Below the pieces are notes generated by a model. The model searched no databases and was not told the origin of the DNA. It saw only the letters and a list, made by a program, of their open reading frames with translations. Shown piece by piece: positions 1 to 6,202 of a DNA stretch of 6,497 nucleotides. Each line of letters begins with the position of its first letter. Position 1 is the first letter of the stretch. A program made the position numbers and the translations under genes. This DNA comes from Bacteroidales bacterium. Lineage in GTDB: Bacteria > Bacteroidota > Bacteroidia > Bacteroidales > FEN-979. Location: assembly GCA_023231065.1 (NCBI GenBank), contig JALNWE010000111.1, forward strand, positions 1 to 6,497, in the 5' to 3' direction.

Positions 1-626
1 AAACAATCTTTGAAAAGCGCATCGGGATTGTAACCTTCAGGATAGGTGAACCGCTTTTTCGTGATGGTAAAATCCTGAATACGGTCCAACCCAAAGGTTT
101 TAACAGCATCTTTTTTTACTTCACGGCCAATGATATACCATCTTTCCCTGAACTCCTTAAGAAACCAGGGCTCGATGATATGTACCACGGGTTCGTCCCG
201 GTAAAAAGCCTGATGGGTAAGATGGATGACAAACCGGTTTTTAATGGCATGGAGTAACCCGAAGAAATGCCGGGTACCTTGTGGACGACGTTTCTCAAAC
301 TGGATGAAACGGGTTACGTCATGGACCATCTTCAGTGAAGTGATCATGTCGAAGGATTCGAGAATCCGTTCCTGGATATCACTGGTGTCCGCTGCATCAA
401 TGTAATAACCTCCGCCAGGAATATCATAGTGTATGTCGATCCCGTAGATGGACCGGATCTCATTGATATCGCGCTGAAATGTTCTTTTGGAAATACACAA
501 ATCCAGGGAATGGAGTTCAGTCTGATCCCGCAGGTAATCCTGAAGTCCTTCAAAAGGGACCGGCTTTCCGGCACGCAGCTTCTGGATGATCTTCTGATGC
601 CTCAGAATATATTCCCGTTTCGCCAT
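1..626 (-). CDS. WYL-domain transcriptional regulator (C-terminus cut by window edge)
   Basis: Reading the minus strand from the ATG at 624-626 gives 208 uninterrupted codons that run off the left edge, so the gene is partial, not broken. Residues 1-78 look like a DeoR-type helix-turn-helix region (SKRTFQRDINEIRSIYG around 46-62, then IPGGGYYI at 69-76), which would bind DNA. Residues 145-185 carry the WYL-domain signature: EPWFLKEFRERWYIIGRE followed by KTFGLDRI. The motif itself reads W163-Y164-I165, with Ile in place of Leu. WYL proteins of this layout are usually about 300-330 residues, so roughly a third is missing. The family consists of ligand-responsive transcription factors, some of which bind nucleic acid; the ligand here cannot be told. 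It lies 22 bp downstream of a small acidic ORF on the same strand and is probably its operon partner. The family call is firm; the target genes are unknown. Confidence 0.9.
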   Translation of the reverse strand, partial: MAKREYILRHQKIIQKLRAGKPVPFEGLQDYLRDQTELHSLDLCISKRTFQRDINEIRSIYGIDIHYDIPGGGYYIDAADTSDIQERILESFDMITSLKMVHDVTRFIQFEKRRPQGTRHFFGLLHAIKNRFVIHLTHQAFYRDEPVVHIIEPWFLKEFRERWYIIGREVKKDAVKTFGLDRIQDFTITKKRFTYPEGYNPDALFKDC

Positions 627-643
627 GGCTGAAAAAGTTCAAA

Positions 644-651
644 CAAAACTA
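644..651 (-). promoter_or_regulatory. possible -7 element before the WYL regulator
   Basis: The minus strand reads TAGTTTTG, a perfect match to the Bacteroidota -7 consensus TAnnTTTG, with 17 bases between it and the regulator's ATG. It overlaps the stop codon of the upstream 99-residue gene. There is no TTG at the expected -33 spacing (the nearest TTTG is only 14 bp upstream), so it may be an internal promoter or a chance match. Confidence 0.25.
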
Positions 652-948
652 CACCAAATCTGTGACAAATTTCGTTGCAGGATAAAAAAGCCGGGTCATT
701 TCTTCCTCATCCATATCCATATCCCGGCCTTTCTTCCACATTAATTCTGATTCATCATAAAACCATTCCTCATCGTTCTGTTCCCGGTGTATTTCGTTCC
801 AGCTGATAGTCCTCGCTGTTGTGGTATTGTAGATGTCATAATAGCGTCCGCTTTTCCGGCCAAATTCAATGGCTTCGTCCAGCGAACCGAATTTTCTATC
901 TCTCTGGCGGCTGTCGTCAGTAAGGTGGTAAAAAGTCAGTAAGTACAT
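649..948 (-). CDS. small acidic hypothetical protein, 99 aa
   Basis: I do not recognise this protein. It has 99 residues, starts MYLLTFYHL and has no signal peptide or membrane segment, so it is probably cytoplasmic. Residues 19-55 (KFGSLDEAIEFGRKSGRYYDIY, then RTISWNEI) look like a small alpha/beta fold: a helix with a regular hydrophobic pattern followed by two strands. Residues 57-84 are rich in Asp and Glu (QNDEEWFYDESE and DMDMDEEEM). The ORF is supported by its sensible composition, by its position 22 bp ahead of the WYL regulator on the same strand, and by the lack of a better ORF in the region. Transcription from the acylase gene further upstream is probably stopped by a terminator, so this gene likely starts its own unit. 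No clear promoter is visible. Confidence 0.65.
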   Translation of the reverse strand: MYLLTFYHLTDDSRQRDRKFGSLDEAIEFGRKSGRYYDIYNTTTARTISWNEIHREQNDEEWFYDESELMWKKGRDMDMDEEEMTRLFYPATKFVTDLV

Positions 949-1031
949 AATGATTCATTTAAAACCGGGGTAAAAATAAATTATCGCAACGCCAAAACAT
1001 GTCGTCGATAAAAAATTTTATTACATGGGAA

Positions 1032-1055
1032 AAAGCCGGTAGCACTGCCGGCTTT
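1032..1055 (-). terminator. intrinsic terminator of the acylase gene
   Basis: AAAGCCGGTA and TGCCGGCTTT pair as a 10-bp stem (one G-T wobble) around a GCAC loop. On the minus strand the stem runs into five Ts and then CCC, the layout of a Rho-independent terminator. It lies about 85 bp past the acylase stop codon and before the 99-residue gene. On the plus strand the T-run is only three long, so it is oriented for minus-strand transcripts. Confidence 0.65.
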
Positions 1056-1105
1056 AAAAAGAGGGAAAACCGAATAAAAATGCCAGCGAAGGGCTTAAAA
1101 ACTTA

Positions 1106-1117
1106 CCGGGCGCCCGG
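1106..1117. repeat. perfect GC palindrome CCGGGCGCCCGG
   Basis: This is a 12-bp perfect palindrome 23 bp past the acylase stop codon. On the minus strand it is followed by TAAGTTTTTAAG. It could act as a first, weak terminator or as a 3'-end processing or stability hairpin (4-bp stem, GCGC loop). GGGCT at 1091-1095 and AGCCC at 1126-1130 flank it and can also pair, which would make a larger, bulged structure. Its role is inferred from position only. Confidence 0.4.
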
Positions 1118-1139
1118 AATTAAAGAGCCCATGAAGGGT

Positions 1140-2228
1140 TTATTTTGTTACATCAATGATCGTCTGTTGTGTGCCGTACATGGCGATCCGACGAATATCT
1201 TTTGCCGAAAAATCCAGCTTGTTCAAATCAATCTTACGCAAGGTCGGATTGTCATAGGTTTTAAAATAAAGCACACGGTTGGTAATATCGCGGAAAGTAA
1301 CCCATTGCGTGGATTCTTTGTCAAGGATAGTCCCATCGGGGGCTTTATCAACAATAATCCCAAAGGGAATGGTGAAAGTATTGATCACATGGTTGCAAAG
1401 AATAAGATTATGGGCGGCATCGGGTTGCTGGTCAACAAAACGGCTGAACATAGCGAGGCGTACAAAACGGCTGGGAGGGGTATAATCGCCAGGAAGCCCG
1501 ATCATTCCCTGTCCATGTCCGGTAGCAGAAAAGGTTAGTCCATCGGCATTTGCTGCCTTAGGGTTGGCGGGGTCCATCCCGATATATTGCCGTAAATTAG
1601 TCATCTGCCAGGGAAAATTGGGAGAATTGGTCATAATGCCCAATGGGTTGTCATAGACGTTGCATTGTCCCTTGTCGAACTCGATAACAATACTTCCTCC
1701 AGCCGCATCATATACTATGTAATGCAGAAGGACCGGCATTTTTATGGAAGGATCCGTGTAATTGAACACTTTGATTTTTATAACGGACGCTTTTACATCT
1801 TCCACTGTTGAAAAACGGCCCAATACCCAATCGGAAAACATGGTTTGAGCCAGCGCCTGGTTGCTATCGCCCGATGAAACCTGCTGCCATTGCATATTGT
1901 TCTCGAACCAGAGGGCGCTTATCGAAAGTCCTTTCTCGTTCATTCCTTCGCTGACCCCTGAATTCATTCCCATGCTTGCCACACCCACATATCCGAAACG
2001 GGTTGCCCAGGTTATCCCATGCCGACCCTGCGGGAAAGGACTGGTAAATGTTGTATTTCTGGGTACCACGATCAGATCATAATGAAGATCCACTGCGAAC
2101 TCCATCGATCGGGCGATAAGGATGCTGCCATCTTTGGCCGTCATCCGGAAAACGGTACAAGCGGAAGCGCCTGAGATGCTTACAAGGCTGTAAGCAAAAA
2201 GGGTTACAATAAAAAGTTTTGTTTTCAT
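1140..2228 (-). CDS. exported choloylglycine hydrolase / penicillin V acylase family amidase
   Basis: This is an Ntn-hydrolase that cleaves linear amide bonds; known substrates in the family are conjugated bile salts, penicillin V and, for Gram-negative members, acyl-homoserine lactones. Residues 1-23 form a signal peptide (KTK, a hydrophobic core, then SGASA), and cleavage would expose Cys24, the N-terminal nucleophile, so the enzyme likely matures in the periplasm. Other family landmarks are Arg40 (16 residues after Cys, as Arg18 in bile salt hydrolase), GMNEKGLSISALWF at 95-108, MTNSPNFPWQMTNLRQY at 199-215 with Asn201, and GLPGDYTPPSRFVRLA at 244-259 with Arg254 and Arg257. Length (362) is normal for the family with a leader. 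The residue at Cys+19, usually Asp, is Glu43 here. The exported form and the TPPSRFVR stretch favour the Gram-negative acylase branch over intestinal bile salt hydrolases. Substrate cannot be assigned. It is monocistronic, with a terminator downstream. Confidence 0.92.
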   Translation of the reverse strand: MKTKLFIVTLFAYSLVSISGASACTVFRMTAKDGSILIARSMEFAVDLHYDLIVVPRNTTFTSPFPQGRHGITWATRFGYVGVASMGMNSGVSEGMNEKGLSISALWFENNMQWQQVSSGDSNQALAQTMFSDWVLGRFSTVEDVKASVIKIKVFNYTDPSIKMPVLLHYIVYDAAGGSIVIEFDKGQCNVYDNPLGIMTNSPNFPWQMTNLRQYIGMDPANPKAANADGLTFSATGHGQGMIGLPGDYTPPSRFVRLAMFSRFVDQQPDAAHNLILCNHVINTFTIPFGIIVDKAPDGTILDKESTQWVTFRDITNRVLYFKTYDNPTLRKIDLNKLDFSAKDIRRIAMYGTQQTIIDVTK

Positions 2229-2245
2229 AGGTGTTTTGTTTGTTT

Positions 2246-2253
2246 CAAAAATA
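2246..2253 (-). promoter_or_regulatory. -7 promoter element of the acylase gene
   Basis: The minus strand reads TATTTTTG, a perfect TAnnTTTG element, with 17 bases between it and the acylase ATG. This implies a leader of only about 10-13 nt. A TTG lies 12 bp upstream, which is too close to be the normal -33 element. The AT-rich setting raises the chance of an accidental match. Confidence 0.4.
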
Positions 2254-2295
2254 GTTTATTTTTATCAATTTCTTAGCCACCTGCATGATTGGTTA

Positions 2296-2304
2296 TAATC
2301 TTTG
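2296..2304 (+). promoter_or_regulatory. possible promoter for the DNPH1-like gene
   Basis: TAATCTTTG is one base longer than the TAnnTTTG element, and it overlaps a TATAAT hexamer at 2294-2299. It lies about 70 bp before the ATG at 2375. Directly after it, TTTGTGA occurs twice with a 9-bp period (2301-2307 and 2310-2316). No -33 TTG is found at proper spacing. This is the best candidate in the divergent gap for the plus strand, but weak. Confidence 0.22.
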
Positions 2305-2374
2305 TGAGATTTGTGAAAAAGATCAATTACAATATGGTTAAGTATTTAGCATAAAGATATTGAAACCGCTTGTT

Positions 2375-2815
2375 ATGGGAAAAATTTATTTCGCTGGTTC
2401 CATCCGTGGAGGAAGAAACGACCGTGTGCTTTACCGTGAGATCATTGGTTATCTTCAGCAATACGGGGAAGTTCTCACCGGGCACATAGGGAATGAAGAC
2501 CTATCTCCATCAGGAGAGACCAATATGTTGGATCAGGAAATCTATGATCGCGATATGGCATGGCTTACCTCGGCCGACAGTGTTGTGGCTGAAGTAACAG
2601 TTCCCAGCCTGGGAGTTGGTTTCGAAATTGCCACTGCCATTGGATTGCAGAAAAAAATCCTTTGTCTATACCGGAGTGGGGATGAACGGAGACTTTCTGC
2701 CATGATTGCGGGGTGTCCTTCGGTATTTGTTAAGGAATATTCAACTTTTGAAGAAGCACAGCGGCTGATCGATGCTTTTTTTATTGATCGCCGGCGTCGG
2801 CATATTGCCGTTTGA
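2375..2815 (+). CDS. 2'-deoxynucleoside 5'-monophosphate N-hydrolase (DNPH1/Rcl family)
   Basis: The protein matches the DNPH1/Rcl family, which cleaves the N-glycosidic bond of 2'-deoxynucleoside 5'-monophosphates to give a base and deoxyribose 5-phosphate; human DNPH1 removes 5-hydroxymethyl-dUMP from the pool. Signatures in order, numbered from the ATG at 2375: YFAGSIRGGRNDR at 5-17 (Tyr5 and phosphate-binding Ser9), a DRDMAWL stretch at 58-64 with Asp60, VVAEVTVPSLGVGFE at 70-84 with Ser78 and catalytic Glu84, and LSAMIAG at 107-113 with Ser108. These correspond to the Tyr, Asp, Glu and three Ser residues known from rat Rcl. The protein is 146 residues and cytosolic. A TTG at 2360 would add five residues (MKPLV), but the ATG places the first beta strand as in the family, so I prefer it. 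The tail ends in an RRRRHIAV basic stretch. The next gene follows after 100 bp with its own promoter. The family is clear; the exact substrate base is inferred. Confidence 0.9.
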   Translation: MGKIYFAGSIRGGRNDRVLYREIIGYLQQYGEVLTGHIGNEDLSPSGETNMLDQEIYDRDMAWLTSADSVVAEVTVPSLGVGFEIATAIGLQKKILCLYRSGDERRLSAMIAGCPSVFVKEYSTFEEAQRLIDAFFIDRRRRHIAV

Positions 2816-2845
2816 CCCGCCCACAAAACATTTTATCACAATGGA

Positions 2846-2876
2846 TTGACATTCATAAAATTTATATATAAATTTG
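2846..2876 (+). promoter_or_regulatory. Bacteroidota-type promoter of the keto-acid decarboxylase
   Basis: TTG at 2846-2848 and TAAATTTG at 2869-2876 are separated by 20 bp, which fits the Bacteroidota -33 / -7 arrangement. This is the only promoter in the window where both elements and the spacing fit. A second perfect -7 match, TATATTTG, lies at 2885-2892, 23 bases before the ATG, but has no -33 partner. Start sites would be near 2880 or 2897. Confidence 0.5.
2858..2875. repeat. perfect 18-bp AT palindrome on the decarboxylase promoter
   Basis: AAATTTATATATAAATTT is its own reverse complement over all 18 bases. It covers the right half of the promoter spacer and nearly all of the -7 element (2869-2876). 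A dimeric repressor bound here would block RNA polymerase, so an operator is a reasonable reading. The alternative is that it is a simple AT-rich melting region, since low-complexity AT DNA forms such palindromes easily. Confidence 0.4.
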
Positions 2877-2915
2877 TTATATGTTATATTTGATAAAATT
2901 ATTAAAAGATATTTT

Positions 2916-4580
2916 ATGAATGAAAAATATACTGTATCGCGTTATCTGCTACAAAGGTTGCAGGAGATAGGAATACAACATCTTTTCGGGATCCCCGGCG
3001 ATTATAACCTCGACTTCCTTGATGATGTCCTTAAAAGTCCCATCCATTGGGTGGGGAACTGCAACGAGTTAAACGCCGGATATGCCGCCGATGGATATGC
3101 CCGCCTGCATGGTATCGGGGCTGCTGTTGTGACCTATGGCGTTGGAGGGTTCAGCATTATCAATGCCGTGGCCGGAGCCTATGCGGAACATGTCCCTGTT
3201 GTTGTCATCAATGGCGCTCCACCAACCCGGCGCAGGGAAGCAGGCGCCCTGGTCCATCACCTTGTATCCAATTATTATCTTCAGCTTGATATATTTAAAA
3301 AGCTCACCATTGATGCTGCCCTTCTGGCTGATCCCAGTACTGCGCCGGATGACATCGACCGGGTCCTAAAGAATTGCCTGGCACATAAACTTCCCGCTTA
3401 CTTTGAGCTTCCTGCCGATATTACCCACGCGCCTTGTTGCGCCCCGGAAGGGCCATTGACCATCACTCCATTGATTTCAAACCCTGATAGTCTGGCAGAG
3501 TGCGTCAAAGAGGCGGCTGATATGCTCAATAAAGCGGCCAATCCTGTGATCCTTGCCGGCCTTGAAGTACTGCGGTTTGGATTAGGGAAAGAAGCGCTCC
3601 GGCTGGTTGAAACAACTGAAATACCTTTTGCCACCATGCTTGGCAGCAAATCAGTATTACCGGAACTTCATCCCCAGTTTACCGGTATATACCAGGGGAG
3701 CTGGAGTAAAGAAAAGGCGCTGCATCAGGTGGAAGGCTCCGATTGCCTCTTATCATTAGGGGCATGGATGACGGATCTTGATACCGGCTTGTTCAGCATC
3801 AATCTTGACAACCAGAGGATGATCACTGTCGGTGGCGGACAGGTTCGCATAGGGAGCCATTTTTATCACCAGGTACAATTGGGTGATTTCATTCGCGAAC
3901 TTACACTGATAGCGCGACCACGTTCTTACCTGGTTTCGCACCCTGCTGAATCCTTTCGGCCCAAACAGCCTTTCGTACCAATACCATCATGTGCCCTTAC
4001 GGCCAAACGCCTGTACGAATGCCTGAATTATTATCTTGATGACCAGATGGTCCTTATGTCAGAGCCCGGAGACTCTTTTTGTGCAACCCCGGAATTCCAT
4101 ATCGAAGAAGCAGAAAATTTTATTGTTCAATCCTATTATTGTTCCATTGGTTTCTGTACGCCGGCTGCATTGGGCGTTTCATTGGCGCGTCCCGGAAAAC
4201 GGCCGGTTGTCTTAACAGGCGATGGCGCTTTCCAGATGACGGCACAGGAAGTTTCGACCCTGATCAGGGAACGATGTTCTGCCATCATCGTGATCATCAA
4301 CAACGATGGTTACCTGATTGAGCGGCGTCTCCACCAGGACGGGATGTATAATGATATCAGGATGTGGCAATATGCGAAAATTACCGGGATGTTTGATGAC
4401 GGATCTTTTGCTACCGGAATCAGGGTGACCACGGAAGAAGAGTTGGTACAAGCCATGGAAGTTGCTGTTGCCGAAAAAGATAAACTGATCCTCATCGAAG
4501 CTTATCTGCCAAACCGCGATTGCTCGACAGGCCTGGAACGCCTCGGAAACGCATTTCGGAAAATGCAACAGAAATCATAA
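2916..4580 (+). CDS. thiamine-diphosphate 2-keto acid decarboxylase (pyruvate/indolepyruvate decarboxylase family)
   Basis: This enzyme would decarboxylate a 2-keto acid (pyruvate, indolepyruvate, phenylpyruvate or a branched-chain keto acid) to an aldehyde, using thiamine diphosphate and Mg2+ in the cytosol. The 554 residues match the usual 550-565. From the ATG at 2916: the N-terminal cofactor domain has FGIPGDYN with Asp29, NELNAGYAADGYAR with Glu51, and the His114-His115 pair (LVHHL). Those three features separate this group from acetolactate synthases. A middle domain spans about 190-340. The C-terminal domain has EPGDSF at 383-388, the GDG motif at 435-437 leading to NN at 462-463, and Glu469 in DGYLIERRLH, the catalytic Glu of pyruvate decarboxylases. 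All catalytic residues are present. The GDS at 385-387 resembles Zymomonas PDC, while the N-terminal block resembles Enterobacter indolepyruvate decarboxylase, so substrate is open. A TTG at 2874 would add 14 residues but lies between the two -7 elements, so I reject it. Confidence 0.93.
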   Translation: MNEKYTVSRYLLQRLQEIGIQHLFGIPGDYNLDFLDDVLKSPIHWVGNCNELNAGYAADGYARLHGIGAAVVTYGVGGFSIINAVAGAYAEHVPVVVINGAPPTRRREAGALVHHLVSNYYLQLDIFKKLTIDAALLADPSTAPDDIDRVLKNCLAHKLPAYFELPADITHAPCCAPEGPLTITPLISNPDSLAECVKEAADMLNKAANPVILAGLEVLRFGLGKEALRLVETTEIPFATMLGSKSVLPELHPQFTGIYQGSWSKEKALHQVEGSDCLLSLGAWMTDLDTGLFSINLDNQRMITVGGGQVRIGSHFYHQVQLGDFIRELTLIARPRSYLVSHPAESFRPKQPFVPIPSCALTAKRLYECLNYYLDDQMVLMSEPGDSFCATPEFHIEEAENFIVQSYYCSIGFCTPAALGVSLARPGKRPVVLTGDGAFQMTAQEVSTLIRERCSAIIVIINNDGYLIERRLHQDGMYNDIRMWQYAKITGMFDDGSFATGIRVTTEEELVQAMEVAVAEKDKLILIEAYLPNRDCSTGLERLGNAFRKMQQKS

Positions 4581-4586
4581 CGGATT

Positions 4587-4598
4587 CCCTGATCAGGG
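4587..4598. other. palindrome in the convergent gap between decarboxylase and MFS genes
   Basis: CCCTGATCAGGG is a 12-bp perfect palindrome in the 42-bp gap where the two convergent genes meet. It could form a short stem (CCCT/AGGG, GATC loop) and serve as a weak bidirectional terminator. There is no T-run on either side, so the terminator reading is poorly supported. Confidence 0.25.
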
Positions 4599-4622
4599 GC
4601 CGCTACATCTGGTTTCAAACAA

Positions 4623-5930
4623 TCAGGTAATATTATCGGTAAGTCCGGGAAGGATCCCTTTTGTAGCGTAAATGGAACGCACATATTTCCGCAGGGTTTT
4701 GCGTTTCATTTCGAACCAGATCCCCGATAACAATGTGACTATTCCACCAGCCAGAAGGGTATAGGGGATCCCAATCCAGCTTGCCACAGTTCCGGCAAGA
4801 AGGTTTCCAATTGGGCCAATGCCCATCAGGGCCATAGAATAAAAACTCATCACCCGTCCTCGTTTATCTTCATCGGTTATGGTCTGGAGCATGGTATTCA
4901 CAGAAGAGAGAAAAAGGACCATGGAAATCCCGCTGAAGAAAAAAATGATCATTGAAACAGGTAATTTTCCAGAGAAAGATGACAATGCAATGGTTACCCC
5001 CAAAGAAATTGAATTGATGGAAATCAACCGGCCAAGTCCGAGAACCGTTTTGCGGTTAGCCATATAGAGCGCCCCTATCAGGGCGCCTGCCCCCATGGCT
5101 GACATCAGGAAGCCCAGGGTATCGGCGTTGCCCCGTAAAATTTCTTTGGCATAAGCAGGTAAAAGGACGATGTAAGAAAGACCTATCAGACTTGAAATGG
5201 ACAGCAACAGGATCAGGGTGCGGATGGGCATGGAATGGAAAGCATAATTAATACCTTCCGTGAGACTTTGTTTGAAATTACCTGTTTGAATGGTTTTTTC
5301 CTGTTTTGGAAGTTTGATCTGAAAGAGGGCAATAATGACGGCCACAAAACTTAAGGTGTTCAGTAAAAAACAGATCCCCTCGCCTACAATTGCAATTGTG
5401 ACCCCGGCAATGGCAGGCCCTATAAGACGGGCGCTGTTGAAAATGGCAGAATTCAGGGCAATGGCGTTTCCCAGGTCGGCGCGATTATCAATAAGGTCGA
5501 TGACCAGTGATTGACGGGCCGGGGCATCGAAAGCGCTGATAATCCCGAACACAAGACTTAACCCAATGATATGCCAGACTTCGATTACATTGAACAATAC
5601 CAGCAACGCCATGGTGAGTGCATGAAGCATGAAAAACACCTGAGTTAAAATCATGATGTGAAGTCGGTTATAGCGGTCTGTTACCACTCCGGTGAAAGGC
5701 GTAAGGACGAAAACCGGAATCTGGCTGGTGAAACCAATAAGTCCTAAAAGAAATACAGAACCCGTGAGCCTGTAAACCAACCAACTCAGGGCGATATTCT
5801 GCATCCATGTCCCGATCAGGGAAATGCCTTGCCCTGTAAAATAAATGCGATAGTTCCGCGAGCGGAGGGATGAAAAAATATTTCCGATCGTTCTAAAATC
5901 TATCGGAATAAGATCATGTATCATGGTCAT
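4623..5930 (-). CDS. major facilitator superfamily exporter (MFS_3 / EntS-like)
   Basis: This is an inner-membrane, proton-driven exporter of 435 residues with about 12 hydrophobic segments. After a 25-residue cytosolic N-terminus, SRNYRIYFTGQGISLIGTWMQNIALSWLVYRLTGS (24-58) is the standard start of the MFS_3 group, which includes the enterobactin exporter EntS. The TM2-3 loop motif reads TGVVTDRYNR at 80-89. DAPARQSLVIDLI (135-147) followed by NAIALNSAIFNSARLIGPAIAG (155-176) is the group's hallmark, and DKRGRVMSFYSMALMGIGPIGN at 355-376 is the matching stretch of the second half. A hydrophilic linker at about 205-225 separates the halves. It converges on the decarboxylase gene with a 42-bp gap. 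The substrate is unknown; siderophores and drugs are typical for the group. A second in-frame ATG lies two codons downstream, so the start could be residue 3. Upstream on the same strand, TACCTTCG (5946-5953) is a one-mismatch -7 element. Confidence 0.9.
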   Translation of the reverse strand: MTMIHDLIPIDFRTIGNIFSSLRSRNYRIYFTGQGISLIGTWMQNIALSWLVYRLTGSVFLLGLIGFTSQIPVFVLTPFTGVVTDRYNRLHIMILTQVFFMLHALTMALLVLFNVIEVWHIIGLSLVFGIISAFDAPARQSLVIDLIDNRADLGNAIALNSAIFNSARLIGPAIAGVTIAIVGEGICFLLNTLSFVAVIIALFQIKLPKQEKTIQTGNFKQSLTEGINYAFHSMPIRTLILLLSISSLIGLSYIVLLPAYAKEILRGNADTLGFLMSAMGAGALIGALYMANRKTVLGLGRLISINSISLGVTIALSSFSGKLPVSMIIFFFSGISMVLFLSSVNTMLQTITDEDKRGRVMSFYSMALMGIGPIGNLLAGTVASWIGIPYTLLAGGIVTLLSGIWFEMKRKTLRKYVRSIYATKGILPGLTDNIT

Positions 5931-6202
5931 CCGGGATGTACAATGCGAAGGTAACAGAAATTACTTTTTCGCTTAGGTTTGAGCAAGCGATTATTGAAGA
6001 AAAACTAATTTCCGAATGGTGTCTCTTTCGTTTAATTGAGGTGTGTTGGTGTTTTGATCATACACTGGGGACCTTGTATAAAGATCAACCTATGGGCAGA
6101 TCATTATTTTTTTGGTTATCTGTATGTTATCATTATTAATGGTAGAGAATATATAAACGCCATTTTGAAAATTGTTGATTTTGATGGATGATTGTAATCC
6201 AT
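5931..6202. other. intergenic stretch without a convincing gene
   Basis: I see no supported gene between the MFS start and the inverted repeat. The 67-codon plus-strand ORF at 5936-6139 has an odd composition (many Cys, Trp and aromatic residues) and no recognisable motif, so I leave it out. TAGGTTTG at 5974-5981 matches the -7 consensus, but no gene follows it. A perfect 7-bp hairpin, GATGGAT / ATCCATC with a 7-nt loop, lies at 6183-6203 and abuts the larger inverted repeat. Confidence 0.5.

Noticed and set aside
429..632. 67-codon plus-strand ORF, and minus-strand ORFs at 116-298 and 344-574
   Set aside because: All overlap the WYL regulator in other frames. The true frame has no stop in the window, so only shadows appear as closed ORFs.
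999..1538. 179-codon ORF on the plus strand
   Set aside because: It lies largely antisense to the well-supported acylase gene and spans the terminator hairpin. Its translation has no recognisable domain.
2542..2826. 94-codon minus-strand ORF over the DNPH1-like gene
   Set aside because: It is an antisense shadow with low-complexity composition; the plus-strand protein matches a known family over its full length.
4212..4568. 118-codon minus-strand ORF over the decarboxylase
   Set aside because: It is an antisense shadow of the cofactor-binding domain of a clearly real enzyme.
4581..4622. strong bidirectional terminator between the decarboxylase and MFS genes
   Set aside because: The CCCTGATCAGGG palindrome has only a 4-bp usable stem and no T-run on either strand; I keep it only as a weak palindrome.
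5936..6139. 67-codon plus-strand ORF after the MFS gene
   Set aside because: It overlaps the MFS promoter region, has an unlikely amino acid composition (rich in Cys, Trp and Phe) and shows no motif.
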